Below are positions 19,850 to 28,638 of a stretch of DNA of 64,000 nt, one piece after another. Source of the stretch: Halolamina rubra (GTDB lineage: Archaea > Halobacteriota > Halobacteria > Halobacteriales > Haloferacaceae). Position numbers and translations under genes: made by a program. The notes below the pieces were generated by a model that was not told the origin of the DNA, did not search any database, and saw nothing but the letters and a program-made list of their open reading frames with translations. The stretch is from the NCBI RefSeq assembly GCF_000739555.1, contig NZ_BBJN01000012.1, forward strand, positions 1 through 64,000, read 5' to 3'. Position 1 is the stretch's first letter, and every line of letters starts with the position of its first letter.

Positions 19850-20752
19850 ATGACCGACACCAACGACCCACAGACGACGGCGACGGACGAATCGAGCGCG
19901 TCCAGACGCGGCTTCCTCACGCGGTCCGCGCTGGCCGGCGGCGCGCTGCTGGCGCTCGGCGGCGGCGCGGGCGTCGCGCTCGCGGACGAACACGTCCCGA
20001 CCGAGGCGCCGGAAGCGGCGTTCGACGACGTGGACGGCACCGACGTGGACGTGCTGAACTACGCACTCTCGCTCGAACATCTCGAGCGTGCACTGTACGC
20101 GGCCGGGTTCGAGACCTTCGACGAGGAGGCGTTCCTGGAGGCCGACGCCCTGTCGGCGTTCGACGAAGCCACCCGGGAGACGGTGTACGGCTTCGTCGGG
20201 ACGATGGCCGAACACGAGACACAGCACGTCTCCGTCCTCGGGCAGGCCGTCGAACTGCTCGGCGGCGAGCCAGCGGCGCCCGCGGAGTACAACTTCGAGT
20301 TCGAGACGGTCGGCGAGTTCCTCTCGCTGGCGACGGTCATCGAGAACACGGGCGTCGCCGCCTACGCGGGCGCCGCGCCGTTCGTCGAGAGCCCCGACCT
20401 GCTGAGCGTCGCGCTGTCGATCCACAGCGTCGAGGCGCGCCACGCGGCCGTGCTGAACTGGCTGACGGGCGCCTCGCCGTTCCCGGACGCGTTCGACGCC
20501 GCCAGCTCGCAGTCCGAGGTGATGGACGCCGTGAGTCAGTTCATCGTCGAGGAGGAGACCGACGACGGCGAGCCGGGGACGGAGCCGCCGGCGGACGGGA
20601 ACGAGACGGCGACGCCGGCCGACGGCGACGGGACCGAGACGCCGATGGGTAACGAGACGGCGACGCCCGCCGGCAACGAGACTGAGACGACGATGGGTAA
20701 CGAGACGATGACCCCCAGCGGCAACGAGACGGCGACGCCGGACGGCGGCTGA
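19850..20752 (+). CDS. Tat-exported ferritin-like domain protein with Thr-rich sequon tail
   Basis: A 300-residue protein if started at ATG 19850; ATG 19820 in frame is an alternative. A twin-arginine signal SRRGFLTRSALAGG leads a hydrophobic stretch ending in ALA. The mature part is a four-helix ferritin-like bundle (Ferritin_2-like), with metal-site candidates EHLERALY, AEHETQH, ENTGVAAY and HSVEARHA spread over about residues 65-215. The last 60 residues are low complexity with five NET sequons, the pattern for heavy N-glycosylation. It probably acts outside the membrane on iron or another metal, perhaps in oxidative protection; that role is inferred. Confidence 0.82.
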   Translation: MTDTNDPQTTATDESSASRRGFLTRSALAGGALLALGGGAGVALADEHVPTEAPEAAFDDVDGTDVDVLNYALSLEHLERALYAAGFETFDEEAFLEADALSAFDEATRETVYGFVGTMAEHETQHVSVLGQAVELLGGEPAAPAEYNFEFETVGEFLSLATVIENTGVAAYAGAAPFVESPDLLSVALSIHSVEARHAAVLNWLTGASPFPDAFDAASSQSEVMDAVSQFIVEEETDDGEPGTEPPADGNETATPADGDGTETPMGNETATPAGNETETTMGNETMTPSGNETATPDGG

Positions 20753-20760
20753 TCGGCGAG

Positions 20761-21660
20761 CTACTGCCGTTCGATCTCGTGGCGGCCGAACCCGTAGCGC
20801 AGGCGGTTCGCGAGCCGGCGGGCGAACCGCCCGTCCTCAGGCGCCCGGGAGCCGAACCGCTCGGCGAGCGCCTGGTAGATCAGCGGCACGGGCACTTCCT
20901 GCTCCAGCGCCTCCTGCACCGTCCACGTCCCCGTCGAGCCGCCGGCCACGTGGTCGGCCACGTCGCCGAGGTCGTTCCCCTCCTCGCGGAACGCCTCCTC
21001 GCAGAGTTCGAGCAGCCACGAGCGGATGACGGCACCGTTGTTCCACGTGTTGGCGACCGACTCGAGGTCGAGGTCGTAGCGCCCGTTCGCGAGCAGTTCG
21101 AACCCCTCGCCGTACGCCTGCATCAGCGCGTACTCGACGCCGTTGTGGACCATCTTCACGTAGTGGCCCGAGCCGGCGGGGCCCATGCGGTCGTGCCCCT
21201 CGTGCCCGGTCGCGACGGCGTCGAAGACGGGGACCATCGCCTCGTAGGCCCACTCGGGCCCGCCGACCATCAGCGAGAAGCCGAGGTGGGCGCCGGCCGG
21301 GCCGCCGGAGGTGCCGCAGTCGAGGTAGGCGGCGTCAGTCTGCTCGGCCCGGCGGACGGACTCCTCGAAGTGGGAGTTGCCGCCGTCGACGACCACGTCG
21401 TCCGCGTCGAGGTGGGGTTCGAGGTCGTCGAGCGTGGCGTCGACGGGGTCGCCCGCCGGCACCATCAGCCAGAGGCGCTTCTCGGAACCGAGTCGGTCAC
21501 AGAGGTCAGCGACGCTGTCGGCGGGGGTCGCGCCGGCTTCGGCCGCCTCGGCGGTCGCCTCCGCGCTCAGGTCGAACGCGACCACGTCGTGGCCCGCGTC
21601 GAGACACCGGTCGACGACGATCTGTCCCATCCGGCCGAGTCCGATGACGCCCAGTTGCAT
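20761..21660 (-). CDS. gnd: 6-phosphogluconate dehydrogenase (decarboxylating), short form
   Basis: A 299-residue enzyme of the short (NAD-preferring) 6-phosphogluconate dehydrogenase group, about 170 residues shorter than the classical form. It converts 6-phosphogluconate to ribulose 5-phosphate and CO2 in the oxidative pentose phosphate pathway used by haloarchaea. Motifs: GLGRMGQ at residue 6, DGGNSHFEES, the substrate loop CGTSGGPAGAH and the catalytic Lys in KMVHNGVEYALMQAY. It converges with the ferritin-like gene with only 8 nt between stops. Confidence 0.92.
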   Translation of the reverse strand: MQLGVIGLGRMGQIVVDRCLDAGHDVVAFDLSAEATAEAAEAGATPADSVADLCDRLGSEKRLWLMVPAGDPVDATLDDLEPHLDADDVVVDGGNSHFEESVRRAEQTDAAYLDCGTSGGPAGAHLGFSLMVGGPEWAYEAMVPVFDAVATGHEGHDRMGPAGSGHYVKMVHNGVEYALMQAYGEGFELLANGRYDLDLESVANTWNNGAVIRSWLLELCEEAFREEGNDLGDVADHVAGGSTGTWTVQEALEQEVPVPLIYQALAERFGSRAPEDGRFARRLANRLRYGFGRHEIERQ

Positions 21661-21714
21661 GGCCGTGAGTGTGAGCGAAGTACGGGTAGCCGTTGCGGTT
21701 CCGTGGCCCCGGGG

Positions 21715-23154
21715 TCACTCGCCGTACCGGACCGCGCCCCAGAGGTCCGGATGTGGCTCCAGCGCGTCCGCGGCGCCGACGCGGTCGATCGCCGTTTCGG
21801 CGGCCGCCGCGGCGTCTTCGAGCACGGTCTCGATCGGCGGCGCCTCGGGGGCGACGACCGCGCCGTTACGCAGTCGCACGTCGCCGTCGACCATCACGAA
21901 CGACACGTCGCCCCCGTCGGCGTAGTGAACCAGCCTGGGGACGGTGAGCCCCGCATCGAGGTGGGGGCCGAGCTTCGCGGACCGGCGGTCGACGGCGATC
22001 ACGTCGGCGCGCTTGCCCGGCGCGAGCGAGCCCACCTCGTCGGCCAGCCCGAGCGCCGCGGCGGCGTCGACGGTCATCGACTCCAGCACGCGCCCGGCCG
22101 GGAGCAGGCTCGTGTCGCCGTGGTGCGCCCGCTGGAGCTGTGCCGCGATGCGCCCCTGCGAGAGCAGGTCGAACGAGCGGTCCGGCGCGCTGCCGTCGGT
22201 GGAGACGGCGACCGTGACGCCCTGCTCCATCGCCACGACGACGGGGAAGCGGTCCCACGCGTAGGCGTGGGTGAGCGGGCCGGTCGAGGCCGCGACGCCG
22301 TGCTCGGCCATGAGCGCCACTTCCTCGCTGCTGATCCCCGCGCAGTGCGCGAGCGACAGGCGGTCGGTCAGGATCTCGGGCTCGGCGTCGGCGGCCGCGG
22401 CCACTTCCCCCTCGTAGGCGTGGGCGTGGATCGGGAGGTCTTCCGCCGTCGCGAGCTCCAGCACCGCGCGTATCTGCTCGACGCTCGCCGCGGTCGCCTG
22501 CCCGTCGTCGTCCGTCTCGGGCACGAGCGAGGAGGGGGCGACCGCGACCGAGAGCCGGCCGTTCTCGGCGCCGTCGAGCTCGTCGACGACCGCTTCGGTC
22601 GTCGCCATCGCGCGGTCGAGGTCGATGGTCGTCTCCGTCCCGGTGTCCGGATCCGTCGCGTGGACCGGGAGGCCGTCCGGGGGTCCCACGGCGACGACGT
22701 GGCGCAGGCCGAACTCGCGGTAGCCCGTCGTCGCCGCGGCGGCGAACTTCGGGTCGTCGACGCGGGGCATCGAGCCGACGTACGACAGCGAGGTGGTGAC
22801 GCCCGCCCGGAGGCGTTCGAGCGCGGCGAGTCGACTCTCGGCCCGCCAGAACTCGGTGCCCGACCCCTCGAAGTAGATCTCCTTCACGAGGTCGAGCCAG
22901 TCGTTGCCGGCGCCGTCGACGAGATCCTTCGTCAGACTGTGGCCGGCGTGGCCGTGGCTGTCGACGAGTCCGGGGAGGAGGACGTGGTCGGCAAGGTCGA
23001 TGCGTTCGGCGTCGGGGTGGTCCGCGAGCACCTGCTCGCGCGGGCCGACGGCGACGACTGTGTCGCCGTCGACGGCGACGGCGCCGGGGTCCAGTACGCG
23101 GCGATTGGCGTCGACGGGCACGACGGTGCCGCCGACGAGGACGGTTCGAGCCAT
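21715..23154 (-). CDS. Amidohydrolase, cytosine/SAH-MTA deaminase-like
   Basis: A 479-residue metal-dependent hydrolase of the TrzN/SAH deaminase group, which hydrolytically removes amino groups from nucleobases or nucleosides. The TIM barrel shows the metal His pair in DSHGHAGHS, HAHAYE, LAHCAGISSEE and the catalytic Asp in AVSTDGSAPDRSFDLL. Small beta-sandwich halves flank it at both ends (APGKRADVIAVD). I chose MARTVLVGG at 23154, the usual beginning; the longer upstream frame covers the antisense of the next gene. The substrate (cytosine, guanine, S-adenosylhomocysteine or methylthioadenosine) cannot be fixed. Confidence 0.85.
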   Translation of the reverse strand: MARTVLVGGTVVPVDANRRVLDPGAVAVDGDTVVAVGPREQVLADHPDAERIDLADHVLLPGLVDSHGHAGHSLTKDLVDGAGNDWLDLVKEIYFEGSGTEFWRAESRLAALERLRAGVTTSLSYVGSMPRVDDPKFAAAATTGYREFGLRHVVAVGPPDGLPVHATDPDTGTETTIDLDRAMATTEAVVDELDGAENGRLSVAVAPSSLVPETDDDGQATAASVEQIRAVLELATAEDLPIHAHAYEGEVAAAADAEPEILTDRLSLAHCAGISSEEVALMAEHGVAASTGPLTHAYAWDRFPVVVAMEQGVTVAVSTDGSAPDRSFDLLSQGRIAAQLQRAHHGDTSLLPAGRVLESMTVDAAAALGLADEVGSLAPGKRADVIAVDRRSAKLGPHLDAGLTVPRLVHYADGGDVSFVMVDGDVRLRNGAVVAPEAPPIETVLEDAAAAAETAIDRVGAADALEPHPDLWGAVRYGE

Positions 23155-23283
23155 GGCCGGCGTTCGGCCGGTCGCGGCCTGAATCTTCCCCTGAGGTGAG
23201 GCCGGTTGGGGGGCCGGTGCCGGACGAGGCGGTTCCGGCGGGTATCCCGCGGGTATTTTGCCGGGCCACCCCACGCCCCGTGC

Positions 23284-24387
23284 ATGGACGAACGTATCCG
23301 CGAGCACGCGAGGACGCTTGTCGACTGGAGCGCCCGGATCGAGGCGGGCGACGACGTGGTGCTCTCCGTCTCGGAGGGCGCCCACGACCTGGCCGTCGCC
23401 GTCGCCGAGGAGTTGGGCGAGCGCGACGCCAACGTGGTGACGCTGTACGACGCCGACGAGGTCGACCGCGCCCACACGCTGGCCCACAGCGGCGAGTTCG
23501 ACGAGAACCCCGAGTTCGAGCGCGCGCTGTACGAGCACGCCGACGCGATGCTCCGCCTCGGCGGCGGGCGCAACACGACCGCGAGCGCCGACGTACCCGC
23601 CGCCAAGCGCCAGGCGAAGAAGCGATCACGGGAGGGGATCCGCGAGGCGCGGATGGACACCGACTGGGTGTCGACGGTCCACCCGACCCGCGCGCTGGCC
23701 CAGCAGGCGGGCATGAGCTACGAGGCGTACCAGGAGTTCGTCTACGACGCCGTCCTCCGGGACTGGGAGGAACTGGCCGACGAGATGGCGACGATGAAGG
23801 AGCTGCTCGACGAGGGGAGCGAGGTGCGCATCGTGAAGGAAGCCACCGACCTCACGATGTCGATCGAGGGGCGGACGGCGGTCAACTCCGCCGCGAGCGT
23901 CGTCTACGACTCCCACAACCTCCCCTCCGGCGAGGTGTTCACCGCCCCCCACGCCACCGAGGGTGAGGTGTTCTTCGACGTGCCGATGACGATCAACAGC
24001 CAGCGCGTCCGGAACGTCCACCTCACCTTCGAGGACGGCGAGGTCGTCGACTTCTCCGCCGAGCAGAACGAGGACGCCATCGCGGAGGTGCTCGACACCG
24101 ACGACGGCGCGAAGCGGCTGGGCGAACTCGGCATCGGGATGAACCGGGGGATCGACCGGTTCACCGACAGCATCCTGTTCGACGAGAAGATGGGCGACAC
24201 GGTCCACCTCGCGCTCGGGCGGGCCTACGAGTCGAACTTCCCCGAGGGCAGCGAGGACGAGGCCAACGACTCGGCGGTCCACGTCGACATGATCACCGAC
24301 ATGAGCGAGGACTCGCGGCTGGAGATCGACGGCGAGGTCGTCCAGCGCAACGGGACGTTCCGGTGGGAAGACGGGTTCGAGGGGTAG
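23284..24387 (+). CDS. M29 family aminopeptidase
   Basis: A 367-residue member of peptidase family M29 (AmpS/AmpT), metallo-aminopeptidases with two metal ions. The residue pattern is visible: E in SIEGRTAVNSA, NLPSGEVFTAPH and EGEVFFD for the first site, and DEKMGDTVHLALGRAY plus HVDMITDM near the C-terminus. It is cytosolic and probably trims peptides produced by the proteasome. A TATA-like GTATTTTGCC lies about 25-32 nt upstream of ATG 23284, supporting this start over in-frame extensions. It is divergent from the amidohydrolase gene with a 129-nt gap. Confidence 0.9.
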   Translation: MDERIREHARTLVDWSARIEAGDDVVLSVSEGAHDLAVAVAEELGERDANVVTLYDADEVDRAHTLAHSGEFDENPEFERALYEHADAMLRLGGGRNTTASADVPAAKRQAKKRSREGIREARMDTDWVSTVHPTRALAQQAGMSYEAYQEFVYDAVLRDWEELADEMATMKELLDEGSEVRIVKEATDLTMSIEGRTAVNSAASVVYDSHNLPSGEVFTAPHATEGEVFFDVPMTINSQRVRNVHLTFEDGEVVDFSAEQNEDAIAEVLDTDDGAKRLGELGIGMNRGIDRFTDSILFDEKMGDTVHLALGRAYESNFPEGSEDEANDSAVHVDMITDMSEDSRLEIDGEVVQRNGTFRWEDGFEG

Positions 24388-24409
24388 CGACGAGTCGTCC
24401 GTCCGGTGG

Positions 24410-25195
24410 TTACTCCGTCTCGTGGACGTGCCCGCACTCTGGGCACTTCACCTCCTCACCGCGCACCTGGGCGGAGGCCTCCCGCACCTCGCGCATCACC
24501 TGCGAGATCTCGTCTTCGGCCTCCAGTTCCTCCTCGACGGAGAGGTCGACGCCCTCGACCTCCAGCAGGAACTTCGCGATCTCGGTCACCTCGTACATCG
24601 TGTCGTCGAGCTCCTCGGCGGTGTAGAACCCCGACATCGCGCCGTAGAGGAACGTCGCCCCCGCCTTCGTGACCTTCTCCTCGAAGGAGGCGCGGGCCTG
24701 ATTCACCGCCTGCGGGCTGTACGTGTCGGTCATGAACGGCACCAGCCGCGGCAGGTTCTCGCCGATCTTGGTCATCTCGACGCCGGTCTCGGTCCGGAAG
24801 TCCGCACAGAGCCGCGCGATCGCCCACTCGCGGGCGGTGATGTAGGTGCGCTCGCGGAGGAACTCGTTGACGCGGTCGTAGTCCGCGCGGTCCATCTTGG
24901 TGAAGCGCTCGTACGCCTGCACGTCCTCGGGCACGTCGGCGAGGGGGTCCGATTCGGGGCCCTGCTCCACGTCGCCCGCGCCGTTATCGGCGGCGTCGGC
25001 GCGGTCGAACTCGCCGTCGATCGCCCCGTCGTCGCCTACCGCCTCATCGCTTCCCGCGTCGTCGCCTGCCACCTCGTCGTCTCCCCCGTCGTCGCTCGGG
25101 GCGTCCGGGCGGTCGACCCCGTCGTCGCTGGGCGCCCCCTCGCCCACAGCCTCGCGGTCGGTCTCCTCCCCCGTCGGCGTCGGATCGTCGCTCAT
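24410..25195 (-). CDS. DUF5806 family protein with acidic N-terminal tail
   Basis: A 261-residue protein conserved in haloarchaea (I believe DUF5806). The first 95 residues are a low-complexity tail of Asp, Gly and Ser with no hydrophobic core, probably disordered. Residues about 100-245 are mainly helical (AYERFTKMDRADYDRVNEFLRE, FLLEVEGVDLSVEEELEAED). The C-terminus ends with CPECGHVHETE, half of a zinc ribbon, which could bind zinc only as a dimer. The start is ATG 25195. Function unknown; it does not look like an enzyme. Confidence 0.75.
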   Translation of the reverse strand: MSDDPTPTGEETDREAVGEGAPSDDGVDRPDAPSDDGGDDEVAGDDAGSDEAVGDDGAIDGEFDRADAADNGAGDVEQGPESDPLADVPEDVQAYERFTKMDRADYDRVNEFLRERTYITAREWAIARLCADFRTETGVEMTKIGENLPRLVPFMTDTYSPQAVNQARASFEEKVTKAGATFLYGAMSGFYTAEELDDTMYEVTEIAKFLLEVEGVDLSVEEELEAEDEISQVMREVREASAQVRGEEVKCPECGHVHETE

Positions 25196-25282
25196 GCACC
25201 CACCTGACACACCCACGGACATAGGGTTGTTCACCGGCGCCGGCCCGCGGGGTTTATGAACAGAGCGGTCCTGCGCCCGCTC

Positions 25283-25650
25283 ATGAAGGTGCTGCTCGGG
25301 ATCGGCGGAAGCGACGACTCCATACGGGCGCTGGAACGGGTAGTCGCCCGGACGGCCGAGGTTGGCGACGAGCTCACCGTCGCGATCGTCGAGAACCCGC
25401 GGTCGCCCCGCTCGCGCGAGGAGATCGCCGAGCGGACGCGCGAGGAGCTCGACGCCGCCGGCGTCGACGCCGAGATCCGGCAGGTCGAGGGCGACCCCGG
25501 GAGCGAGCTGGTCGACATCGCCGAGCGCGAGGGGTACGACGAGATCGCGCTGGGCGGCGGCCAGACCAGCCGATGGGGAAGATCAACGTGGGGAGTATCG
25601 CGGAGTTCGTCCTGTTGAACGCCCACACGAGCGTCAAGCTGGTTCGGTGA
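25283..25650 (+). pseudogene. Universal stress protein (UspA family), one-base frameshift
   Basis: The frame from ATG 25283 gives MKVLLGIGGSDDSIRALE and a normal Usp fold up to ALGGGQTS, then shifts. Adding one C near 25570 continues it as PMGKINVGSIAEFVLLN and a 122-residue protein ending at the TGA at 25648-25650. The restored part holds the late Gly/Ser nucleotide-binding motif of ATP-binding Usp proteins. A TATA-like GGTTTATG about 25-33 nt upstream supports the start. The stop lies 2 nt before the GNAT gene, implying an operon. As sequenced, the product would end in an unrelated tail at 25618. Confidence 0.85.
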
Positions 25651-25652
25651 GC

Positions 25653-26216
25653 ATGACCGGACCAGAGCGCTACCCCGACGACCAGGCTGGCGGGTTCCCG
25701 TCGCCGCCCCGGACCGTCGAGGACGCCGAGGGCCGGACGATCGAGCTCCGGGTGTACGACGGGAGCGACGCCGACCGCGAGGCGCTGCAGGCGATGTACG
25801 AGGCGTTCGACCCCGCCGACCGCGCACAGGGGATCCCGCCGAGCCGCCCGTCGAAGCTCCGGGGCTGGCTCGACCGCATCCTCTCCGAGGACTGCTTCAA
25901 CGTGTTCGCGTGGGACGGTGACGACGTGGTCGGCCACGTGACGCTCGTCCCCGAGAACGGGACGGAGTCGCCGTACGAGCTCGCGATCTTCGTGCTGCAG
26001 TCACACCAGGGCGCCGGCATCGGGACGGCGCTCATCGAGACGACGCTGGGCTACGGCGCCGACCAGGGGATCTCGCAGGTGTGGCTCACGGTCGAACGCT
26101 GGAACCGCGCCGCGGTGGGGCTGTACGAGAAGATCGGGTTCGAGACGACCGACGCCGAGAGCTTCGAGCTGGAGATGGCGATCCGGCTCGACGATCAGAC
26201 CGAGAGCACGGGCTGA
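25653..26216 (+). CDS. GNAT family N-acetyltransferase
   Basis: A 187-residue GCN5-related acetyltransferase. The acetyl-CoA binding motif A is visible as VLQSHQGAGIGTALIETTL (Q/RxxGxG/A), followed by VWLTVERWNRAAVGLYEKIGF, the usual last strands. It follows the universal stress protein gene by 2 nt, so the two are probably co-transcribed; USP-acetyltransferase pairs suggest a stress-related target. Its 3' end overlaps the convergent USP gene by 22 nt. Confidence 0.9.
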   Translation: MTGPERYPDDQAGGFPSPPRTVEDAEGRTIELRVYDGSDADREALQAMYEAFDPADRAQGIPPSRPSKLRGWLDRILSEDCFNVFAWDGDDVVGHVTLVPENGTESPYELAIFVLQSHQGAGIGTALIETTLGYGADQGISQVWLTVERWNRAAVGLYEKIGFETTDAESFELEMAIRLDDQTESTG

Positions 26217-26602
26217 CTCGCGTAGCAGAGCACGTACTCCGCCGTCTTCTCCAGTACCGCCGCTCGCGTGCCGGTCTGTGGCTCCCGCGGGAGGACGATG
26301 AAGTCGGCGCCGCGCTCCTCGGCGGTGTCGAGGACGACGCTGCCGGGGTGTTGGGAGAGGCGGCTCTTCGAGAACCCCGAGACCGTGCTAGTGTCGATCT
26401 CGACGCCGCGCTCGTCGGCGATCTCGGCTGCGGTCTCGGCGTACCCCTCGTCCTCGTAGTTCTCCGCGACGTCCTCGCCGAGCACGTAGGCGACGTGGAC
26501 CGCGGCGTCGTAGGCGTCGGCGACCGTCACGGCGTACTCGACGGCGCGAGTGGACTCTTCACTCCCGTCGACGGCGACGAGCACGAGGTCGAACGGATCC
26601 AT
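26195..26602 (-). CDS. Universal stress protein (UspA family)
   Basis: A 135-residue single-domain Usp: MDPFDLVLVAVDGSEESTRAVEYAV at the N-terminus, VHVAYVLGED, then ADFIVLPREP. The canonical GxxGxxxxxxxxxGS/T ATP motif is not kept (it reads REPQTGTRAAVLEKTAE), so this may be a non-ATP-binding type. It overlaps the acetyltransferase gene tail to tail and is separated from hemB by a repeat-rich spacer. Confidence 0.88.
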   Translation of the reverse strand: MDPFDLVLVAVDGSEESTRAVEYAVTVADAYDAAVHVAYVLGEDVAENYEDEGYAETAAEIADERGVEIDTSTVSGFSKSRLSQHPGSVVLDTAEERGADFIVLPREPQTGTRAAVLEKTAEYVLCYASQPVLSV

Positions 26603-26646
26603 GGGTGGGAGTCAGGCCGCCGATGCAAAACCGTTTCCGTCGGAAG

Positions 26647-26770
26647 CGAGGTGGGAAAACTCCGACCGAAGGGAGGAGGCAAACCACCTCGAGAGCGAAC
26701 GGCGAACGAAGTGAGCCGTGAGCCGCGACCTCGAAAACTCCGACCGAAGCGAGGCGCCAAACCACCTCGA
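26647..26770. repeat. Direct repeat pair (about 38 bp) with inverted-repeat ends
   Basis: Two similar copies, 26655-26692 and 26733-26770, share GAAAACTCCGACCGAAG and later AAACCACCTCGA with a 78-nt period. CGAGGTGG (26647-26654) and CCACCTCG (26684-26691) also form an inverted repeat around copy one, so the transcript could fold. This lies in the 181-nt space between hemB and the USP gene, both on the minus strand. Such GCGAAGxGAGC-rich units are common between haloarchaeal genes; no coding potential is seen. Confidence 0.7.
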
Positions 26771-26783
26771 AAACGACCCGCGC

Positions 26784-27788
26784 TCAGAGCGACTCGGCCA
26801 CGTCCTCGGCGAAGTACGTGAGGATCAGGTCCGCGCCGGCGCGCTTGATCGACAGCAGCGACTCGTGAGCCACGGCGTCGAGGTCGAGCCAGCCCTTCTC
26901 CGCGGCCGCGTGCAGCATCGCGTACTCGCCGGAGACGTTGTACGCCGCGACGGGGTGGTCGTGGTCCTCGCGCACCTGCGCGACCACGTCGAGGTACGGG
27001 AGCGCGGGCTTGACCATCAGCACGTCGGCGCCCTCCTGCACGTCGAGTTCGACCTCGCGGCGCGCCTCCCGGGCGTTGGCGGGGTCCATCTGGTAGTGTC
27101 GGCGGTCGCCGAAGGCGGGCGCGCCGTCGGCGGCGTCCCGGAACGGGCCGTAGAACGCCGACTCGTACTTCGCGGCGTAGGACATGATCGGCAGGTTCGA
27201 AAAGCCCGCTTCGTCCAGCCCCTCGCGGATGGCGCCGACCATCCCGTCGAGGCTGGCCGAGGGCGCGACCATGTCCGCGCCCGCCTCGGCGTGGGAGACC
27301 GCGATCTCCGCGAGCAGGTCGACGCTCTCGTCGTTCTCGACGGTGAGGTGGGGGTCCTCGGCGGCGCCGGGTTCGACGATGCCGCAGTGGCCGTGCTCGG
27401 TGTACTCACAGAGACACACGTCGGTGATCACGTACGCGTCGGTCTCCTCGGTGATCTGCCGGACGGCGCGCTGGACGACGCCGGTCTCGGCGTAGGCGCG
27501 GGTGCCGCGGTCGTCCTTGAACTCGGGGATGCCGAACACCATCACCGCCTCGACGCCCGTCGCGAGCACCTCCTCGACGCGGGCGACGGCGTCGTCGACG
27601 GGGACGCGCTCGTGGCCGGGCATCGAGTCGATCGGGACCCGCTCGTCGGTCGTGGCGTCGACGAACACGGGGGCGATCAGGTCCGACGCGGAGAGGTCGG
27701 TCTCGGCGACGAGCGAGCGGACGCCGTCGGCCCGCAGGCGACGGGGGCGCCGGGCGTCGTCGCGGCCTGGACGTGGGGCGTGGTTCAT
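26784..27788 (-). CDS. hemB: Porphobilinogen synthase (delta-aminolevulinate dehydratase)
   Basis: A 334-residue enzyme that condenses two 5-aminolevulinate molecules into porphobilinogen for haem and cobalamin synthesis. The zinc-binding cysteines appear in DVCLCEYTEHGHCGIV. The two active-site lysines lie in SYAAKYESAFYGPFRDA and LMVKPALPYLD. The full-length start is MNHAPRPGRDDARRPRRLR at 27788, giving a basic N-terminal arm typical of HemB. It is divergent from a small zinc-finger gene at 27879. Confidence 0.96.
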   Translation of the reverse strand: MNHAPRPGRDDARRPRRLRADGVRSLVAETDLSASDLIAPVFVDATTDERVPIDSMPGHERVPVDDAVARVEEVLATGVEAVMVFGIPEFKDDRGTRAYAETGVVQRAVRQITEETDAYVITDVCLCEYTEHGHCGIVEPGAAEDPHLTVENDESVDLLAEIAVSHAEAGADMVAPSASLDGMVGAIREGLDEAGFSNLPIMSYAAKYESAFYGPFRDAADGAPAFGDRRHYQMDPANAREARREVELDVQEGADVLMVKPALPYLDVVAQVREDHDHPVAAYNVSGEYAMLHAAAEKGWLDLDAVAHESLLSIKRAGADLILTYFAEDVAESL

Positions 27789-27878
27789 GTCGGCACCAGC
27801 ATCTCCGGCGGCAAAACCGCGTCGCTCCGCCCGGCCGCTACCCGCGTTCTTAACCGAGTGGGGCGCGTACATTCGTGT

Positions 27879-28043
27879 ATGAAGTGCCACTACTGCGAGG
27901 ACGACGCCGTCTACGCCGCGGAGACGGACGGCGTCAAAGTCGGCCTCTGTGAGCAGCACTTCCAGGAGCGCGTCGAGGAGCTGGCCGACGACGAGCGACT
28001 GCAAGCGCTGCGCGAGCGGACCGAGATCGACCGCGCGGAGTAA
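27879..28043 (+). CDS. Small zinc-finger protein, probably DUF6757
   Basis: A 54-residue protein. CHYC at the N-terminus and CEQH about 22 residues later can form one zinc-binding site (C3, C6, C27/H30). The remainder is a charged helix rich in Glu and Arg. Tiny single zinc-finger proteins like this are widespread in haloarchaea; I believe this is DUF6757. A TATA-like TTCTTAACC about 25-32 nt upstream supports ATG 27879. It is convergent with DedA with no gap at all between the two stop codons. Confidence 0.75.
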   Translation: MKCHYCEDDAVYAAETDGVKVGLCEQHFQERVEELADDERLQALRERTEIDRAE

Positions 28044-28565
28044 CTACCAGAGCACGTCGACGCCGAACACGTACAGCCCGGCGAGCGCCGACTCGAACAC
28101 CAGCGTCCCGACGGCCGACAGCGCGACGAACCGTTTCGCGTCCATCTTCGCCAGTCCCGCCGGCACCGTCAACATCCCGCGAGTGAACAGCATCGCGTTG
28201 CTGCCGGCGACGGCGGGCGCGCCCCAGCGGTCGAACCAGCCGTCGAACCGGGCGAGCGCGTCCTCGCTCACGCGGAACCACCGCTTCTGCAGCAGGTACT
28301 CACGGCCGCCGCGCTGGGCGACGAGAAACAGCGCGAACTGGCCCACCGTCGCGCCGAGGACGGCGACGCCGAGCACGGGCAGCAGCGTATCCGGGCTGTG
28401 GCCCAGCAGCGCGAGCGACCCGGGGACGATGAGCTCGCTCGGGACGAAGTACATCAGCATCGCGCCCTCGAGCACGAACACGCCGAAGAGGACGACCAGC
28501 GCCCAATCGGAGTGCAGCAGCGACTGGAGCCACGCCGGCATCTCGGCGACGATCCCCTCGTTCAC
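28044..28565 (-). CDS. DedA family membrane protein
   Basis: A 173-residue membrane protein with about four to five helices, shorter than bacterial DedA (about 200). Family motifs are visible: YFVPSELIVPGSLALLG near the N-terminus and FTRGMLTVPAGLAKM with the conserved Arg and Pro-Ala-Gly. DedA/VTT proteins are proposed half-transporters or scramblases that recycle lipid carriers. Its stop codon abuts that of the zinc-finger gene on the other strand. Confidence 0.86.
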   Translation of the reverse strand: MNEGIVAEMPAWLQSLLHSDWALVVLFGVFVLEGAMLMYFVPSELIVPGSLALLGHSPDTLLPVLGVAVLGATVGQFALFLVAQRGGREYLLQKRWFRVSEDALARFDGWFDRWGAPAVAGSNAMLFTRGMLTVPAGLAKMDAKRFVALSAVGTLVFESALAGLYVFGVDVLW

Positions 28566-28638
28566 GCCCCGGCGATACCGGAGTCGCGGGTAAATCAGTT
28601 TCTCTCCCCGCTGGCAAGCAGCCGCTTCGACCGTCGTG

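Noticed and set aside
20779-23199. An 806-residue open frame on the plus strand
   Set aside because: Antisense to gnd and the amidohydrolase, whose catalytic motifs are intact; low-complexity composition.
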